NCBI RefSeq assembly: GCF_050281185.1
Contig: NZ_JBNNWS010000003.1
Coordinates: 186,001 to 250,000, forward strand
Length of the DNA: 64,000 nt
Direction: 5' to 3'
DNA from: Heyndrickxia sp050281185
Lineage (GTDB): Bacteria; Bacillota; Bacilli; Bacillales; Bacillaceae_C
In this document: positions 25,725 through 34,466 of the stretch, one piece after another
Layout: each line of letters begins with the position of its first letter
Position numbering within the stretch: the first letter of the stretch is position 1
Translations under genes and position numbers: made by a program
Notes under the pieces: generated by a model
Told to the model about the DNA's origin: nothing
Database searches by the model: none
The model's input: only the letters and a program-made list of their open reading frames with translations

Positions 25725-27161
25725 ATGAAAAAACAAGGTATTTCTTTAATTGTAGTTCTTTTTTTGACGTTTCTTTTTTCTTTTAGAACGCCTGTGTTTG
25801 CAGAGGTAAGTGATCCAGTTGTAAATCCAATTAACGATAAACAACAACTAATCTCTGGAACAGCTTTTGAACAAACATCGATAACCGCATTTGTTGGGAA
25901 CCAAGAGATAGTTTTAAAGTCTTATAACACGAAGACCGGATACTTTGAATTTTATCCATCCGACCTTTTGAAGGAGAATAGTGAAGTAAAGATTATCTTT
26001 GAAAAGGATGGGATTCAAAATATTATTTTTCAAAAGGTGCAACCAGCCGCTGTACCTAGTAAACCTAAAGTGAATCCCATTTCTAATAAAAATACATATC
26101 TAACAGGAACAGCAGAACCATATAGTACTGTTTACATAACTATCAACAAAAAAACGACATCTATCAAACTGAAAGAATCGAATTCTTTTACATATTCTTT
26201 CAAAAATAATAAGGCCTTGTCTGCAGGGACGATCGTATCGGTATATGTCGTTGACAAAGCAGGGAGAAAAAGTGGGACAGTTTCATTAAAGGTGTTGGAT
26301 AAAATTCCTCCAGCAATTCCAAAAGTGGAAACGATTACGAATCAATCGTTTTCGATTAAAGGAACAGCCGAGAAAAAAGCTACCATTATTATTAATAAAA
26401 ATCAAAAAAGATATGCAATGATAAAGGTTGGGTCTACAGGGAAATTCATGTTTCGAATGCCTCTACAAAAAGCAAAAACGCAATTTGAAATTTATGCGGT
26501 AGATCCCTCAGGGAATAAGAGCAAAGTCAAAAAGATAATAGTAAAATCAAAAAAACAACCTTCTAAAAAACTACTTTCCTCACCGATTATTAGACAAATG
26601 CCTGAGCTGCCTCGTGGATGCGAAGTAACTAGTTTAGCCATGCTTTTAGGAGATGCGGGAGTTAAGGTTAATAAAATGACACTAGCAACTAAAGTTAAGA
26701 AGGATCCTACCCCATTTCAAATAAAAAATGGTAAGACGTATTTCGGAAATCCATATAATGGATTTGTTGGTAATATGTATACTTTCAATAAACCTGGACT
26801 TGGTGTCTATCATGGACCAATTGCAAAATTAGCTTCATCTTACTTACCTAATCGTATTATCGATTTAACTGGTAGCTCATTTAATACGATACAAGATTAT
26901 GTTTCTGCAGGGCATCCAGTTTGGGTAGTAACGACTAGTTGGTTTTCCTATGTATCTAGTAATTATTGGACTACATGGCATACACCAACTGGAAAAGTAC
27001 GAATCACATATAAAGAGCATTCCGTCCTCATCACAGGCTTCGATAAAAAATATGTTTATTTTAATGACCCTTTAGACGGAAAGAAAAACAAAAAGAAACC
27101 ATTAAAATCATTTATACAAGGATGGAATCAATTCGGAAACCAAGCAATAAGTTATTACTAA
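25725..27161 (+). CDS. Secreted Ig-repeat protein with C39-like cysteine peptidase domain
   Basis: 478 residues. The start at 25725 follows AGAGGGGA and yields a signal peptide (KKQGISLIVVLFLTFLFSF, cleavage after VFA); the longer frame from 25689 lacks a site. Residues about 28-285 hold three Ig-like units of the same style as the B12 surface protein (VNPISNKNTYLTGTAEPYST; DKAGRKSG; AVDPSGNKSK). Residues about 290-478 form a C39_2/YvpB-type papain-like domain with Cys in PRGCEVTSLAMLL, His in KEHSVLITGFD and the YFNDPLDG Asp. The basic Ig part probably holds it to the wall. Substrate unknown; bacteriocin or cell-wall peptide cleavage is possible. Confidence 0.87.
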   Translation: MKKQGISLIVVLFLTFLFSFRTPVFAEVSDPVVNPINDKQQLISGTAFEQTSITAFVGNQEIVLKSYNTKTGYFEFYPSDLLKENSEVKIIFEKDGIQNIIFQKVQPAAVPSKPKVNPISNKNTYLTGTAEPYSTVYITINKKTTSIKLKESNSFTYSFKNNKALSAGTIVSVYVVDKAGRKSGTVSLKVLDKIPPAIPKVETITNQSFSIKGTAEKKATIIINKNQKRYAMIKVGSTGKFMFRMPLQKAKTQFEIYAVDPSGNKSKVKKIIVKSKKQPSKKLLSSPIIRQMPELPRGCEVTSLAMLLGDAGVKVNKMTLATKVKKDPTPFQIKNGKTYFGNPYNGFVGNMYTFNKPGLGVYHGPIAKLASSYLPNRIIDLTGSSFNTIQDYVSAGHPVWVVTTSWFSYVSSNYWTTWHTPTGKVRITYKEHSVLITGFDKKYVYFNDPLDGKKNKKKPLKSFIQGWNQFGNQAISYY

Positions 27162-27327
27162 TCCAACCAATATGAAAAGTCCGAGGCGCCAAGATCAGCT
27201 TAGGATAAAAAATGTCCTCTAACCTATGTATTTCGATCTTTGACTTCATGGGTGCTGGTTATTGACCTAGAGGAGCTAACTACTTACGCTAGTCATAAAA
27301 TAAATGATACACTTTCTTTTGAAAATC

Positions 27328-27354
27328 GGGACAGGGGACCTGTCCCCTTGTCCC
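27328..27354. repeat. 27-nt GGGACA palindrome, copy 8
   Basis: The most symmetrical full copy (GGGACAGGGGACC then TGTCCCCTTGTCCC). It lies between the C39-like and cwlJ-like genes. Confidence 0.88.
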
Positions 27355-27372
27355 TCAAAGGTGATTTTATTT

Positions 27373-27403
27373 AAAAAAGTCTACATTATTGTAGGCTTTT
27401 TTT
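27373..27403. terminator. Terminator upstream of the cortex hydrolase gene
   Basis: Stem of AAAAAAGTCTACA and TGTAGGCTTTTTT around TTAT, ending in a T-run. It probably insulates the sporulation-type gene from readthrough. Confidence 0.7.
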
Positions 27404-27411
27404 CATACTAT
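27404..27411 (+). promoter_or_regulatory. Possible sigma-E -10 element
   Basis: CATACTAT resembles the mother-cell sigma-E -10 consensus and sits about 17 bases before the ribosome site of a gene whose B. subtilis counterpart (cwlJ) is sigma-E dependent. The -35 is unclear and the leader would be very short. Confidence 0.3.
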
Positions 27412-27427
27412 ATTTGGGGGTGAAAAA

Positions 27428-27868
27428 ATGCCAAGAGTAAATTATCGAAGTTCGGACGTTGACTTAATGGCAAGGATGATGAGAGCAGAAGCAGAAGGTG
27501 AAGGAAAAATAGGAATGTTATATGTTGGAAATGTAATTGTTAATCGTCTTAAAGCAGATTGTTTAGACTTTAAAGATTTAAGAACAATTCCACAAGTCAT
27601 TTATCAAGTACAAGGAGGAAATTATTCTTTTGAAGCTGTTCAAAAAGGGAATGTATTTTATCAAAGAGCAAGAACTGCTGAAAAAAGATTAGCTAAGCAG
27701 AATTTGGATTATTGGAGACAACACCCAGGGAAATATGCCCTTTGGTATTTCAATCCATATGCTCCATGCCCTCCAACATGGTACGGTCAACCTTTTGCTG
27801 GTCAATATAAAAATCATTGTTATTATGAACCAAAAGCTGGAACATGTGATAGTGTTTATACCGGTTAA
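27428..27868 (+). CDS. cwlJ: CwlJ/SleB-type spore cortex-lytic hydrolase
   Basis: 146 residues, the size of CwlJ, without signal peptide or peptidoglycan-binding domain. The Hydrolase_2 core is complete: DLMARMMRAEAEGEGKIGML with the catalytic Glu, GNVIVNRL, IYQVQGGNYSFEAV, and ALWYFNPYAPCPPTW. CwlJ is deposited in the spore coat and, triggered by calcium-dipicolinate, degrades cortex muramic-lactam peptidoglycan during germination. ATG behind GGGGGTG. It stands alone between two terminators, fitting a separately timed sporulation gene. A gerQ partner is not adjacent. Confidence 0.9.
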   Translation: MPRVNYRSSDVDLMARMMRAEAEGEGKIGMLYVGNVIVNRLKADCLDFKDLRTIPQVIYQVQGGNYSFEAVQKGNVFYQRARTAEKRLAKQNLDYWRQHPGKYALWYFNPYAPCPPTWYGQPFAGQYKNHCYYEPKAGTCDSVYTG

Positions 27869-27893
27869 GCTTACTCAAAGAGTAAGCCTTTTT
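27869..27893 (+). terminator. Terminator of cwlJ
   Basis: GCTTACTC/GAGTAAGC (8 bp, loop AAA) and a T-run directly after the stop codon. Confidence 0.85.
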
Positions 27894-27935
27894 ATATTAT
27901 TCAGGGTATTCACACGAAATAATATATATCTTTTT

Positions 27936-27962
27936 GGAACTCGGAACCAGACCCTCTGTCCC
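27936..27962. repeat. 27-nt palindrome, copy 9
   Basis: Variant with GGAAC instead of GGGAC on the left arm; the right arm CTGTCCC is intact. Confidence 0.65.
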
Positions 27963-28022
27963 ATATATTACTGGTAACAATTTTCCTCCCTTTTCACTAT
28001 AATTAGGATTAGAGGAGGGGTT

Positions 28023-28883
28023 ATGTTGTTTATGTGGATAATTGCAATAATGATCGTCCTTTTATTATTTTTTTATTTTTATAAAGGTCATAAAAATACT
28101 CATGAAGTAGTGATGAATCAGGTTTCATTAGATGACTCGAATGTGGTCGGGCAGCCGTTTAATGTTTTACACATTTCAGATATGCATCTGGAAAACATCT
28201 CTATTTCACCAGAGAAGCTTTATGAACACTTAAAAAATGAATCCATTGATTTAATTGCCTTAACAGGTGATTTTTTAGATAGAAAGCGAAGCATTCCGAA
28301 ATTGATTCCTTATCTAAAAATGTTTAATCAATTGCATCCGACATATGGGACTTATGCAGTTTTCGGAAATCATGATTATTTTTTACGGAAGTCCAACTTT
28401 CTTAAGTTAAAGAAAGTACTAGAGGATAATGGATGTAAAACATTGCGAAACGAGAATGATGTTCTTATTGTAGATGGAAAACTAATAAACATCATTGGAA
28501 TTGATGATTTTAGTACAAAGCGCAGTAACATCGAGAAATCTTATCAAGGGCTTGCCAACGGATACAATCTTGTCTTAACACATGATCCGAATATCGTTCT
28601 TAACATGAAAGGTTTTCCTTTTGATTATTTACTTTCTGGTCATTTCCATGGGGGCCAAATTTATTGGCCAAAACCCTATCATCTTATGAAAATGGGAAAT
28701 TTAGTTCGAATGAACATGATTAAAGGCTTGCAGCAACATGACGGCAAGTCGTTCTACATTAGCGAAGGCTTGGGGCAAACAGGACTTAATATTCGTATAG
28801 GTAGCCGCCCCGAGATAACGATTCATCATCTATCAATTCCGGTAAATATAGCAAAAAATAAAAAAACAGCCAGGGCAATATAA
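28023..28883 (+). CDS. Membrane-anchored metallophosphoesterase (YkuE/YaeI-like)
   Basis: 286 residues. An N-terminal membrane helix (WIIAIMIVLLLFFYFY) anchors a calcineurin-type phosphoesterase with all five metal motifs: ISDMHLE, LTGDF, GNHDY, LTHDP and GHFHGGQ. Relatives (YaeI, LpxH-like; B. subtilis YkuE, which is wall-located) hydrolyse phosphodiester or pyrophosphate bonds of envelope lipids. Start at 28023 after GAGGAGGGG, although the spacing is short and ATG at 28032 is possible. Substrate not determined. A 27-nt repeat starts two bases after the stop, then a terminator. Confidence 0.9.
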   Translation: MLFMWIIAIMIVLLLFFYFYKGHKNTHEVVMNQVSLDDSNVVGQPFNVLHISDMHLENISISPEKLYEHLKNESIDLIALTGDFLDRKRSIPKLIPYLKMFNQLHPTYGTYAVFGNHDYFLRKSNFLKLKKVLEDNGCKTLRNENDVLIVDGKLINIIGIDDFSTKRSNIEKSYQGLANGYNLVLTHDPNIVLNMKGFPFDYLLSGHFHGGQIYWPKPYHLMKMGNLVRMNMIKGLQQHDGKSFYISEGLGQTGLNIRIGSRPEITIHHLSIPVNIAKNKKTARAI

Positions 28884-28885
28884 GT

Positions 28886-28911
28886 GGGACGAAGGGTCTG
28901 GTCCCTTTCCC
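28886..28911. repeat. 27-nt palindrome, copy 10
   Basis: 26 bases, begins two bases after the phosphoesterase stop codon. Confidence 0.8.
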
Positions 28912-28934
28912 TACCCTGTTATAGAAAAAGAAAG

Positions 28935-28970
28935 TATCCTGCTTTTACCTTTATGGTGGCAGGATTTTTT
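28935..28970 (+). terminator. Terminator of the phosphoesterase gene
   Basis: TATCCTGC...GCAGGAT stem with an inner ACC/GGT pairing and six Ts. Confidence 0.75.
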
Positions 28971-29051
28971 ACATTCTACTTGATTATTTAAGCATTGGTT
29001 TTCGTGAGTTTCATATTTTCTAAACACTATTAACATTCTAAATGATAATGT

Positions 29052-29109
29052 GGGACACTGGACCTGTCCCCTTGTCCCAATGTGAGACACAGGACTGGAC
29101 ATTTGTCCC
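29052..29109. repeat. Two 27-nt palindromes in tandem, copies 11 and 12
   Basis: A full copy at 29052-29078 is followed after five bases by a second, slightly decayed copy at 29084-29109 (GAGACACAGG...TTTGTCCC). This tandem lies upstream of the YfcC gene. Confidence 0.8.
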
Positions 29110-29183
29110 ACTTGCATTTTATGTGAATATATATTATCATTTATGAATAAAAATACATATTTACTATAAAAGGAGTTTACTAG

Positions 29184-30608
29184 ATGGCTAATTCGGTTTT
29201 GCATGATCAACAATCTTCTATTAATAAAAATGAAAAGAATGCAAGGAATATCAATGCATTTGTTCTTATATTTTGTGTTATTATTATTGCAACTATTTTG
29301 ACATATATTGTTCCAGCTGGAGAATATGATCGGGTGGAAAAGGATGGCCGTACCCTTGTTGTTCCAGGTACATTTCATTTGACTGATTCATCTCCAGTTA
29401 GCTTTTTCAAAATTTTCACCAGTATCCATACTGGAATGATTAATGGAGCCGGAATTATCTTTTTCGTTCTCATGATAGGTGGAGCTTTTGGAATTTTAAA
29501 AGCAACAAGCGCTCTTGACGCGTTGATCATGACCATATCGAAAAAGCTTGCGAATCGAGAATTATTACTTATCCCTGTACTCATGCTATTCTTCTCTGTA
29601 GGTGGAACGTTAATGGGGATGTCAGAAGAAACCATTATATATATTGCTATCATTACTCCATTAGTCATCGCATTAGGATTTGATGCAATCGTGGGAGTCG
29701 CGATTGTATCACTCGGAGCAAATATTGGTTTTATGAGTGCAATTATGAATCCCTTTAATATTGGGATAGCCCAAAGTATTGCTGAGCTGCCAACCTTTTC
29801 TGGTATTGGTCTCAGATTGCTTCTCCTCGCTGCGTTTTACATTGCGGGAGTACTGTTCGTGTATCGTTATGCGAAAAAAATTAAGGCTAATCCGGAATTG
29901 CGTTATTTAGGGAAATTTCAAAATGACCAAAAGACAGCTATTCAAGCTGAAGTGAAGTTGGAAACTCGTCATAAATGGGTTCTAGCTGCTTTCTTACTTA
30001 ACTTTGTTGTATTGATTTTTGGCGTATTAAAATTTGGTTGGTATATTACTGAAATTGCTGGATTATTCCTAATGTTTGGCGTTATTATTGGATTTATTGG
30101 AAAATTGAATCCGAGTAAGATGGCGGATAGCTTTATGGATGGAGCAAAAGAGGTAATTGGCGGTGCATTAATTATCGGTTTTGCCCAAGCCATTCTTGTC
30201 GTATTTCAAGATGGAAAATTAATGGATTCCGTTTTATATTACGCTTCTTCCCTATTAAGCCATCTATCACCAGCGTTGAACGCAATCGGCATGTTTTTTG
30301 TGCAGCTCTTTCTTAACTTCCTTGTTCCGTCAGGGAGCGGTCAGGCCGCACTTACAATGCCTATTATGGCTCCATTGGCCGATCTTGTTGGTGTGACAAG
30401 ACAGACTGCAGTATTGGCCTTTCAGCTTGGGGATGGCATCACGAATTCCATTTTCCCAACAGCTGGTGTACTCATAGCAGGTCTTGCCGTTGCCGGGATT
30501 CCTTTTACAAAATGGTTTAAATGGGTTCTGCCATTTCTATTAATCGAAATAGGTATTGCTATTGTTTTCTTGCTTATCGCACAAGCGATTCACTATGGAC
30601 CATTTTAA
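29184..30608 (+). CDS. YfcC/DcuC-family carrier
   Basis: A 474-residue, about 12-helix permease of the DcuC/YfcC family (PF03606). It shows an external loop VPAGEYDRVEKDGRTLVVPG after helix 1, GMSEETIIYIAIITPLVIAL and a second-half SGSGQAALTMPIMAPLADLV, which are family hallmarks. YfcC-type carriers are generally paired with M20 peptidases and are thought to move amino-acid conjugates, dipeptides or arginine/ornithine. The M20 gene that follows supports import of an N-acyl amino acid or similar conjugate. ATG behind AAAGGAG. Confidence 0.87.
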   Translation: MANSVLHDQQSSINKNEKNARNINAFVLIFCVIIIATILTYIVPAGEYDRVEKDGRTLVVPGTFHLTDSSPVSFFKIFTSIHTGMINGAGIIFFVLMIGGAFGILKATSALDALIMTISKKLANRELLLIPVLMLFFSVGGTLMGMSEETIIYIAIITPLVIALGFDAIVGVAIVSLGANIGFMSAIMNPFNIGIAQSIAELPTFSGIGLRLLLLAAFYIAGVLFVYRYAKKIKANPELRYLGKFQNDQKTAIQAEVKLETRHKWVLAAFLLNFVVLIFGVLKFGWYITEIAGLFLMFGVIIGFIGKLNPSKMADSFMDGAKEVIGGALIIGFAQAILVVFQDGKLMDSVLYYASSLLSHLSPALNAIGMFFVQLFLNFLVPSGSGQAALTMPIMAPLADLVGVTRQTAVLAFQLGDGITNSIFPTAGVLIAGLAVAGIPFTKWFKWVLPFLLIEIGIAIVFLLIAQAIHYGPF

Positions 30609-30738
30609 AATAAGGTTGAATTTGGTAATCTTCACGCAAAAAATTCATAAAATTTACAGTTACACGGCGATTTAATAAAGTTTTTCGATTCAAAAGTTTA
30701 CGAAAAGAGCCCTAAATAATACATTGGAGGATTTAACT

Positions 30739-31899
30739 ATGTTACAAACAAAATTAGTTGATTCAGAATTAAAATCTTGGACAATTGAACAGCGAAGACA
30801 TTTTCATATGCACCCAGAGCTCTCTGGACAGGAATACAATACGGCTGCATACGTGAAAGAGAAGTTAGCGGAATTCGGAATTCCTGTCGACCCGCGTTTC
30901 TCTGCTCCGAATGTGATCGCATATTTTAAAGGAACCGAAGGGAAAAAGACCGTTGCTCTCAGGGCTGATATGGATGCTCTTCCCCTTCAAGAAGAAGGTG
31001 ACAAGCCATATTTATCCACCGTACCTGGTGTTATGCATGGCTGTGGACATGATGGTCATACTGCGATACTTCTCGCTGTTGCTAAATGGATGAGTTTGAA
31101 CCCTCACTTAGTAAAAAATAACATCGTTTTTATTTTTCAAAGCTCAGAGGAAGCATCTCCAAGCGGTGCGAAACAACTTGTCAGTGAAGGAATATTAGAC
31201 GAGGTCGATGTGATTTATGGGATCCATTTAATGTCAAGGCTTCCACTTGGAAAAATTGGCTTTGCGACAGGCTTTGCCATGGCCTCTAGCGATGACTTTG
31301 ATATTACAATTGAAGGGATCGGCGGTCACGGTGGTCAACCGCAAGACTCGGTAGATCCAATTTATATTGCCACTCATCTTATTCAAAGCTTTCAATCTAT
31401 TGTTAGTAGAAATTTACACCCCTTGCATCCAGGTGTCATCTCTTTTGGAGGAATGCAAGCAGGAAACTCGTACAATGTCATTCCATCAGAAGTAAAGCTG
31501 CAAGGGACGATCCGAGCATTGTCATTTGAAGCCGCTGAATTAATGCACAAAAGAACAGCTCAATTAACCGAGTCCATTTGTGCAAGTTTTGGTGCCAAAG
31601 GACATTATGAATTTATTGAAGGAACTCCACCATTATATAATCACCCAGAAGCATGCGAATTTGCTAAGAAAGTGATTAACGATACATTTGGAGGGGAAGC
31701 TTTTGAACCAATGGATCCATCGATGGGAGCAGAAGATTTTTCTTACTACTTAAAAGAAAAAACTGGAGCCTTCATTAATGTCGGGATGCAAAGTGAGAAA
31801 AGTCAATATCCACATCACCACCCACTATTTGATATTGATGAAGATGCTATCCCTACTGCCATCGAACTGATGATCCAATTGGCTTTGAATGTGGAATAA
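30739..31899 (+). CDS. M20-family amidohydrolase (N-acyl amino acid/aminobenzoyl-glutamate type)
   Basis: 386 residues; the ATG at 30739 follows GGAGG at nine bases, and the in-frame TTG at 30724 is part of that site. Family motifs: RRHFHMHPELSGQEYNTA, ALRADMDALPLQEE, MHGCGHDGHTAILLAVAKW (metal Cys/His), FQSSEEASPSGAKQLVSEG, the dimer-domain HGGQPQ, and MGAEDFSYYLKEKTGAF with the distal metal ligand. It cleaves N-acyl groups from amino acids; the exact acyl group is unknown. It is 130 bases downstream of the YfcC carrier, so transport and hydrolysis are likely linked. Confidence 0.9.
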   Translation: MLQTKLVDSELKSWTIEQRRHFHMHPELSGQEYNTAAYVKEKLAEFGIPVDPRFSAPNVIAYFKGTEGKKTVALRADMDALPLQEEGDKPYLSTVPGVMHGCGHDGHTAILLAVAKWMSLNPHLVKNNIVFIFQSSEEASPSGAKQLVSEGILDEVDVIYGIHLMSRLPLGKIGFATGFAMASSDDFDITIEGIGGHGGQPQDSVDPIYIATHLIQSFQSIVSRNLHPLHPGVISFGGMQAGNSYNVIPSEVKLQGTIRALSFEAAELMHKRTAQLTESICASFGAKGHYEFIEGTPPLYNHPEACEFAKKVINDTFGGEAFEPMDPSMGAEDFSYYLKEKTGAFINVGMQSEKSQYPHHHPLFDIDEDAIPTAIELMIQLALNVE

Positions 31900-31903
31900 T
31901 CCT

Positions 31904-31930
31904 GGGACACGGGACCAGACCCCATGTCCC
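31904..31930. repeat. 27-nt palindrome, copy 13
   Basis: Full copy starting four bases after the amidohydrolase stop. Confidence 0.85.
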
Positions 31931-32001
31931 ACTTGAAAAATAAACGGAGCTGTGTCATAGTATGTTTGAAGAGAAAATAATTAAATACTAATGTTAAAGT
32001 T

Positions 32002-32090
32002 GTAGGGGGACCAGTGTTGCTGGTTGAGATTGTATCCGTAAGATACTGACTCTTTGAACCTGATCTGGTTGAGACCAGCGTAGGGAACAT
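32002..32090 (+). ncRNA. TPP (THI-box) riboswitch
   Basis: GTAGGGGGACC, GGTTGAGAT and the invariant segment TTTGAACCTGATCTGGTT, then GACCAGCGTAGGGAA, are all in place. This is the thiamin pyrophosphate aptamer. It precedes the ThiY-like operon, so thiamin pyrophosphate should switch it off. Confidence 0.96.
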
Positions 32091-32120
32091 ATTGAATACA
32101 TAGAATGATTGTGTTTGTAT

Positions 32121-32157
32121 GCGCCCTGGGTTTTAAACCTAGGGCGCTTTTGATTTT
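32121..32157 (+). terminator. TPP riboswitch terminator
   Basis: GCGCCCTGGGTTT/AAACCTAGGGCGC stem followed by TTTTGATTTTTT, between the aptamer and the first gene. Confidence 0.9.
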
Positions 32158-32235
32158 TTCAGTATGTTAGCTATGAAACTCGCTATTTTGCACTATCCTT
32201 TAACAACTTAGTTAGTACAATAGGGGGAGCTTTAA

Positions 32236-33228
32236 TTGAAAAAGTGGTTATTTGTTGTTGTCTGCTCCATGCTTCTTTTATCTGCATGCAGCAGCAAAAA
32301 TTCAACAAGTGAAAAGAACGGGAAAAAAGGATTAAAACATATATCGGTCGTGTTAGACTGGACGCCTAATACGAATCATACCGGGTTATATGTGGCAAAA
32401 GAGAAAGGTTATTTTAAAGATGAAGGATTAGATGTAGACATCATCATGCCTGGGGATGCAGGAGCAGATCAACTTGTTGCTTCTGGAAAAGCTGATTTTG
32501 GTGTAAGTTATCAAGAAGGCATTACCCAAGCCCGTATTCAAGGGGTGCCAATTGTGTCTATTGCTGCTATCATTCAGCACAATACATCTGGTTTTGCTTC
32601 TCCAAAGGAAAAAAACATTTCTTCTCCTAAGGATTTTGAAAATAAAACCTATGGCGGCTGGGGATCTCCAGTAGAAAAGGCAGTCCTTTCCTCACTGATG
32701 AAAAAAGAAAAAGCTAATGTAGAAAAAGTCGATATTGTAAACATGGGAGATACTGATTTCTTTACTGCCGTTAAAAGAGATATTGATTTTGCGTGGATTT
32801 ATTACGGATGGACAGGTGTTGAAGCCGAACTCCGTAACGAAAAAATAAACATGGTATATTTAACAGATTACTCAGACAAGCTTGATTACTATACACCCGT
32901 CCTATCTACAAATGAAAAAATGATCGCAAAAGATCCAGAAACGGTTAAACACTTTTTAGCTGCTGTTTCAAAAGGATATAAATTTGCGATTGATCATCCA
33001 GATGATGCTGCCGATATTTTAATAAAAGCGGTACCGGATATTGATGCAAAACTTGTTAAAGCAAGTCAGAAGTGGCTAGCTCCAAAATATCAAGATGATG
33101 CTTCACGCTGGGGAGAGCAAAAATTATCCGTTTGGGAAAACTATTCTAATTGGATGTATGATAACGGTCTTCTTGAAAAAAAATTAGATAGTGAAAAAGC
33201 ATTTACTAATGAATTTTTACCGAAATAG
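32236..33228 (+). CDS. thiY: HMP/thiamin-precursor ABC transporter, substrate-binding lipoprotein (ThiY-like)
   Basis: 330 residues. TTG start at 32236 with GGGGGAGC in front. Lipoprotein signal (KKWLFVVVCSMLLLSACSS). The NMT1/THI5-like fold shows as VVLDWTPNTNHTGLYVAKEK, DAGADQLVASGKADFGVSYQ and AWIYYGWTGVEAE. ThiY binds N-formyl-aminomethyl-aminopyrimidine (a thiamin degradation product) or hydroxymethylpyrimidine for salvage. It is first in a TPP-riboswitch operon followed by a thiamin-binding small protein, permease and ATPase, which fixes the role as pyrimidine-moiety uptake. Confidence 0.92.
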   Translation: MKKWLFVVVCSMLLLSACSSKNSTSEKNGKKGLKHISVVLDWTPNTNHTGLYVAKEKGYFKDEGLDVDIIMPGDAGADQLVASGKADFGVSYQEGITQARIQGVPIVSIAAIIQHNTSGFASPKEKNISSPKDFENKTYGGWGSPVEKAVLSSLMKKEKANVEKVDIVNMGDTDFFTAVKRDIDFAWIYYGWTGVEAELRNEKINMVYLTDYSDKLDYYTPVLSTNEKMIAKDPETVKHFLAAVSKGYKFAIDHPDDAADILIKAVPDIDAKLVKASQKWLAPKYQDDASRWGEQKLSVWENYSNWMYDNGLLEKKLDSEKAFTNEFLPK

Positions 33229-33233
33229 ATTTT

Positions 33234-33377
33234 AAAATAAGGCTTTGTTAATGGTTATTGTTGATAAATGACCTGTATGGTATGCGTGAAGCGATTTCTT
33301 TACGAAGTAAAACTAGCTGAACGCATGCCAGACAGGGTTTTATTTGAAACAACAACATTGTTTAACAAAGCTTAAAA
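33234..33377. repeat. Third repeat family, copy A (~145 bp palindromic element)
   Basis: Outer inverted repeats AAGGCTTTGTTAA and TTTAACAAAGCTT enclose a long imperfect hairpin: CCTGT-TGG-ATGCGT (from 33271) against ACGCAT-CCA-ACAGG (to 33337). A diverged copy with the same internal order lies at 41578-41690. It begins just after the thiY stop and fills the gap to the next gene. Confidence 0.75.
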
Positions 33378-33402
33378 TAAAAAAATCAGAGGAGATGTAA
33401 AT

Positions 33403-33693
33403 ATGGCAAATGCACTTGTAAGCATTCAAATTATCCCAAAAACGAAAAATGGAGAAGACGTGATTCCATATGTCGATGAAGCCATTTCAATCATTGATCA
33501 ATCAGGTGTGAAATATCAGGTCAGTCCATTAGAAACTACGATGGAAGGCGATTTAACCGAGCTTTTTGCCATCATTGAAAAAATGAATGTGAAAATGATG
33601 GAGCTAGGCTGCACGAATGTCATTTCACAAATAAAAGTACTCTACCAACCAAGTGGTGCTTCAATGGATGTATTAACGGAGAAATATCGATAA
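33403..33693 (+). CDS. MTH1187/YqgV-family thiamin-binding protein
   Basis: A 96-residue ferredoxin-like protein of the DUF77/MTH1187 family (VSIQIIPKTKNGEDVIPYVD; GVKYQVSPLETTMEGDLTEL; the conserved S-P-x-x-T-x-x-E-G segment). Members bind thiamin or related molecules as small cytosolic sensors or carriers. ATG behind GAGGAG; its TAA overlaps the permease ATG by one base. Its place inside the precursor uptake operon supports a ligand-handling or sensing role next to the transporter. The exact ligand is unproven. Confidence 0.85.
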   Translation: MANALVSIQIIPKTKNGEDVIPYVDEAISIIDQSGVKYQVSPLETTMEGDLTELFAIIEKMNVKMMELGCTNVISQIKVLYQPSGASMDVLTEKYR

Positions 33694-34466
33694 TGAAAAC
33701 ATTCATTCAAAAAGGATGGCGGCCATGTTTGGTCATCATCCTTTTATTCATCATTTGGGAATCTGTTACGAAGATTATGGAAGTACCAGCATGGCTGCTA
33801 CCTGCGCCATCACAAATTTTACAAGAAGCAATCACAGGATGGCCAAATTATTCACATCATTTGCTTTCAACCATTCAACTGGCTTTAATAGGATGCTTGA
33901 TTGGTAGCAGTGTAGGGATTCTTGTTGCCATTTGTTTACATCGTGTTCCATTTATTCGCGAGTCTTTTTATCCATTATTAATTGTTTCGCAAAACATTCC
34001 GGTAATTGTTTTAGCACCATTATTAGTCATTTGGTTCGGTTTTGGCATTTTACCTAAAATTATAGTTATTACACTTGTATGTTTTTTTCCTATTACCGTT
34101 GCCGCTTTGGACGGCTTTAGACAAACAAGTCATGAGCTGAAGCACTATATGCAAATGGCTGGAGCAACAAAAGGCCAGATTTTTTGGAAGCTGGAATGGC
34201 CATATGCATTGCCAAGTGTTTTTTCTGGTTTGAAAATTTCAGCAACGTATAGTGTGATGGGAGCTGTTATTTCTGAATGGCTAGGGGCTAAAAAAGGAAT
34301 CGGTGTTTATATGACATTAGCATCATCCTCTTTTCGAACAGATCGCGTGTTTGTTGCAATATTTTTGATTATATTTTTAGCTCTACTATTTTTTGCATTG
34401 ATCGTTAGGATTGAAAACAGAGTCATAAAATGGCGTCCAAAGGAAGAAGGTCATAAAGATGAGTAA
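33693..34466 (+). CDS. thiX: ABC transporter permease (ThiX-like)
   Basis: A 257-residue SsuC/TauC-type permease with about six helices (VIILLFIIWESVTKIM; ALIGCLIGSSVGILVAICL). The cytosolic EAA-like coupling loop is MQMAGATKGQIFWKLEWPYALPS (near residue 155). It shares one base with the preceding gene and eight with the ATPase gene, showing tight translational coupling. It forms the membrane channel for the ThiY ligand. Confidence 0.9.
   Translation: MKTFIQKGWRPCLVIILLFIIWESVTKIMEVPAWLLPAPSQILQEAITGWPNYSHHLLSTIQLALIGCLIGSSVGILVAICLHRVPFIRESFYPLLIVSQNIPVIVLAPLLVIWFGFGILPKIIVITLVCFFPITVAALDGFRQTSHELKHYMQMAGATKGQIFWKLEWPYALPSVFSGLKISATYSVMGAVISEWLGAKKGIGVYMTLASSSFRTDRVFVAIFLIIFLALLFFALIVRIENRVIKWRPKEEGHKDE

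Noticed and set aside
27162..27320. GC-richer stretch with GAGGCGCC and a possible long dyad after the C39-like gene
   Set aside because: I could not define arms or a second copy in the window, so no repeat or RNA is claimed.
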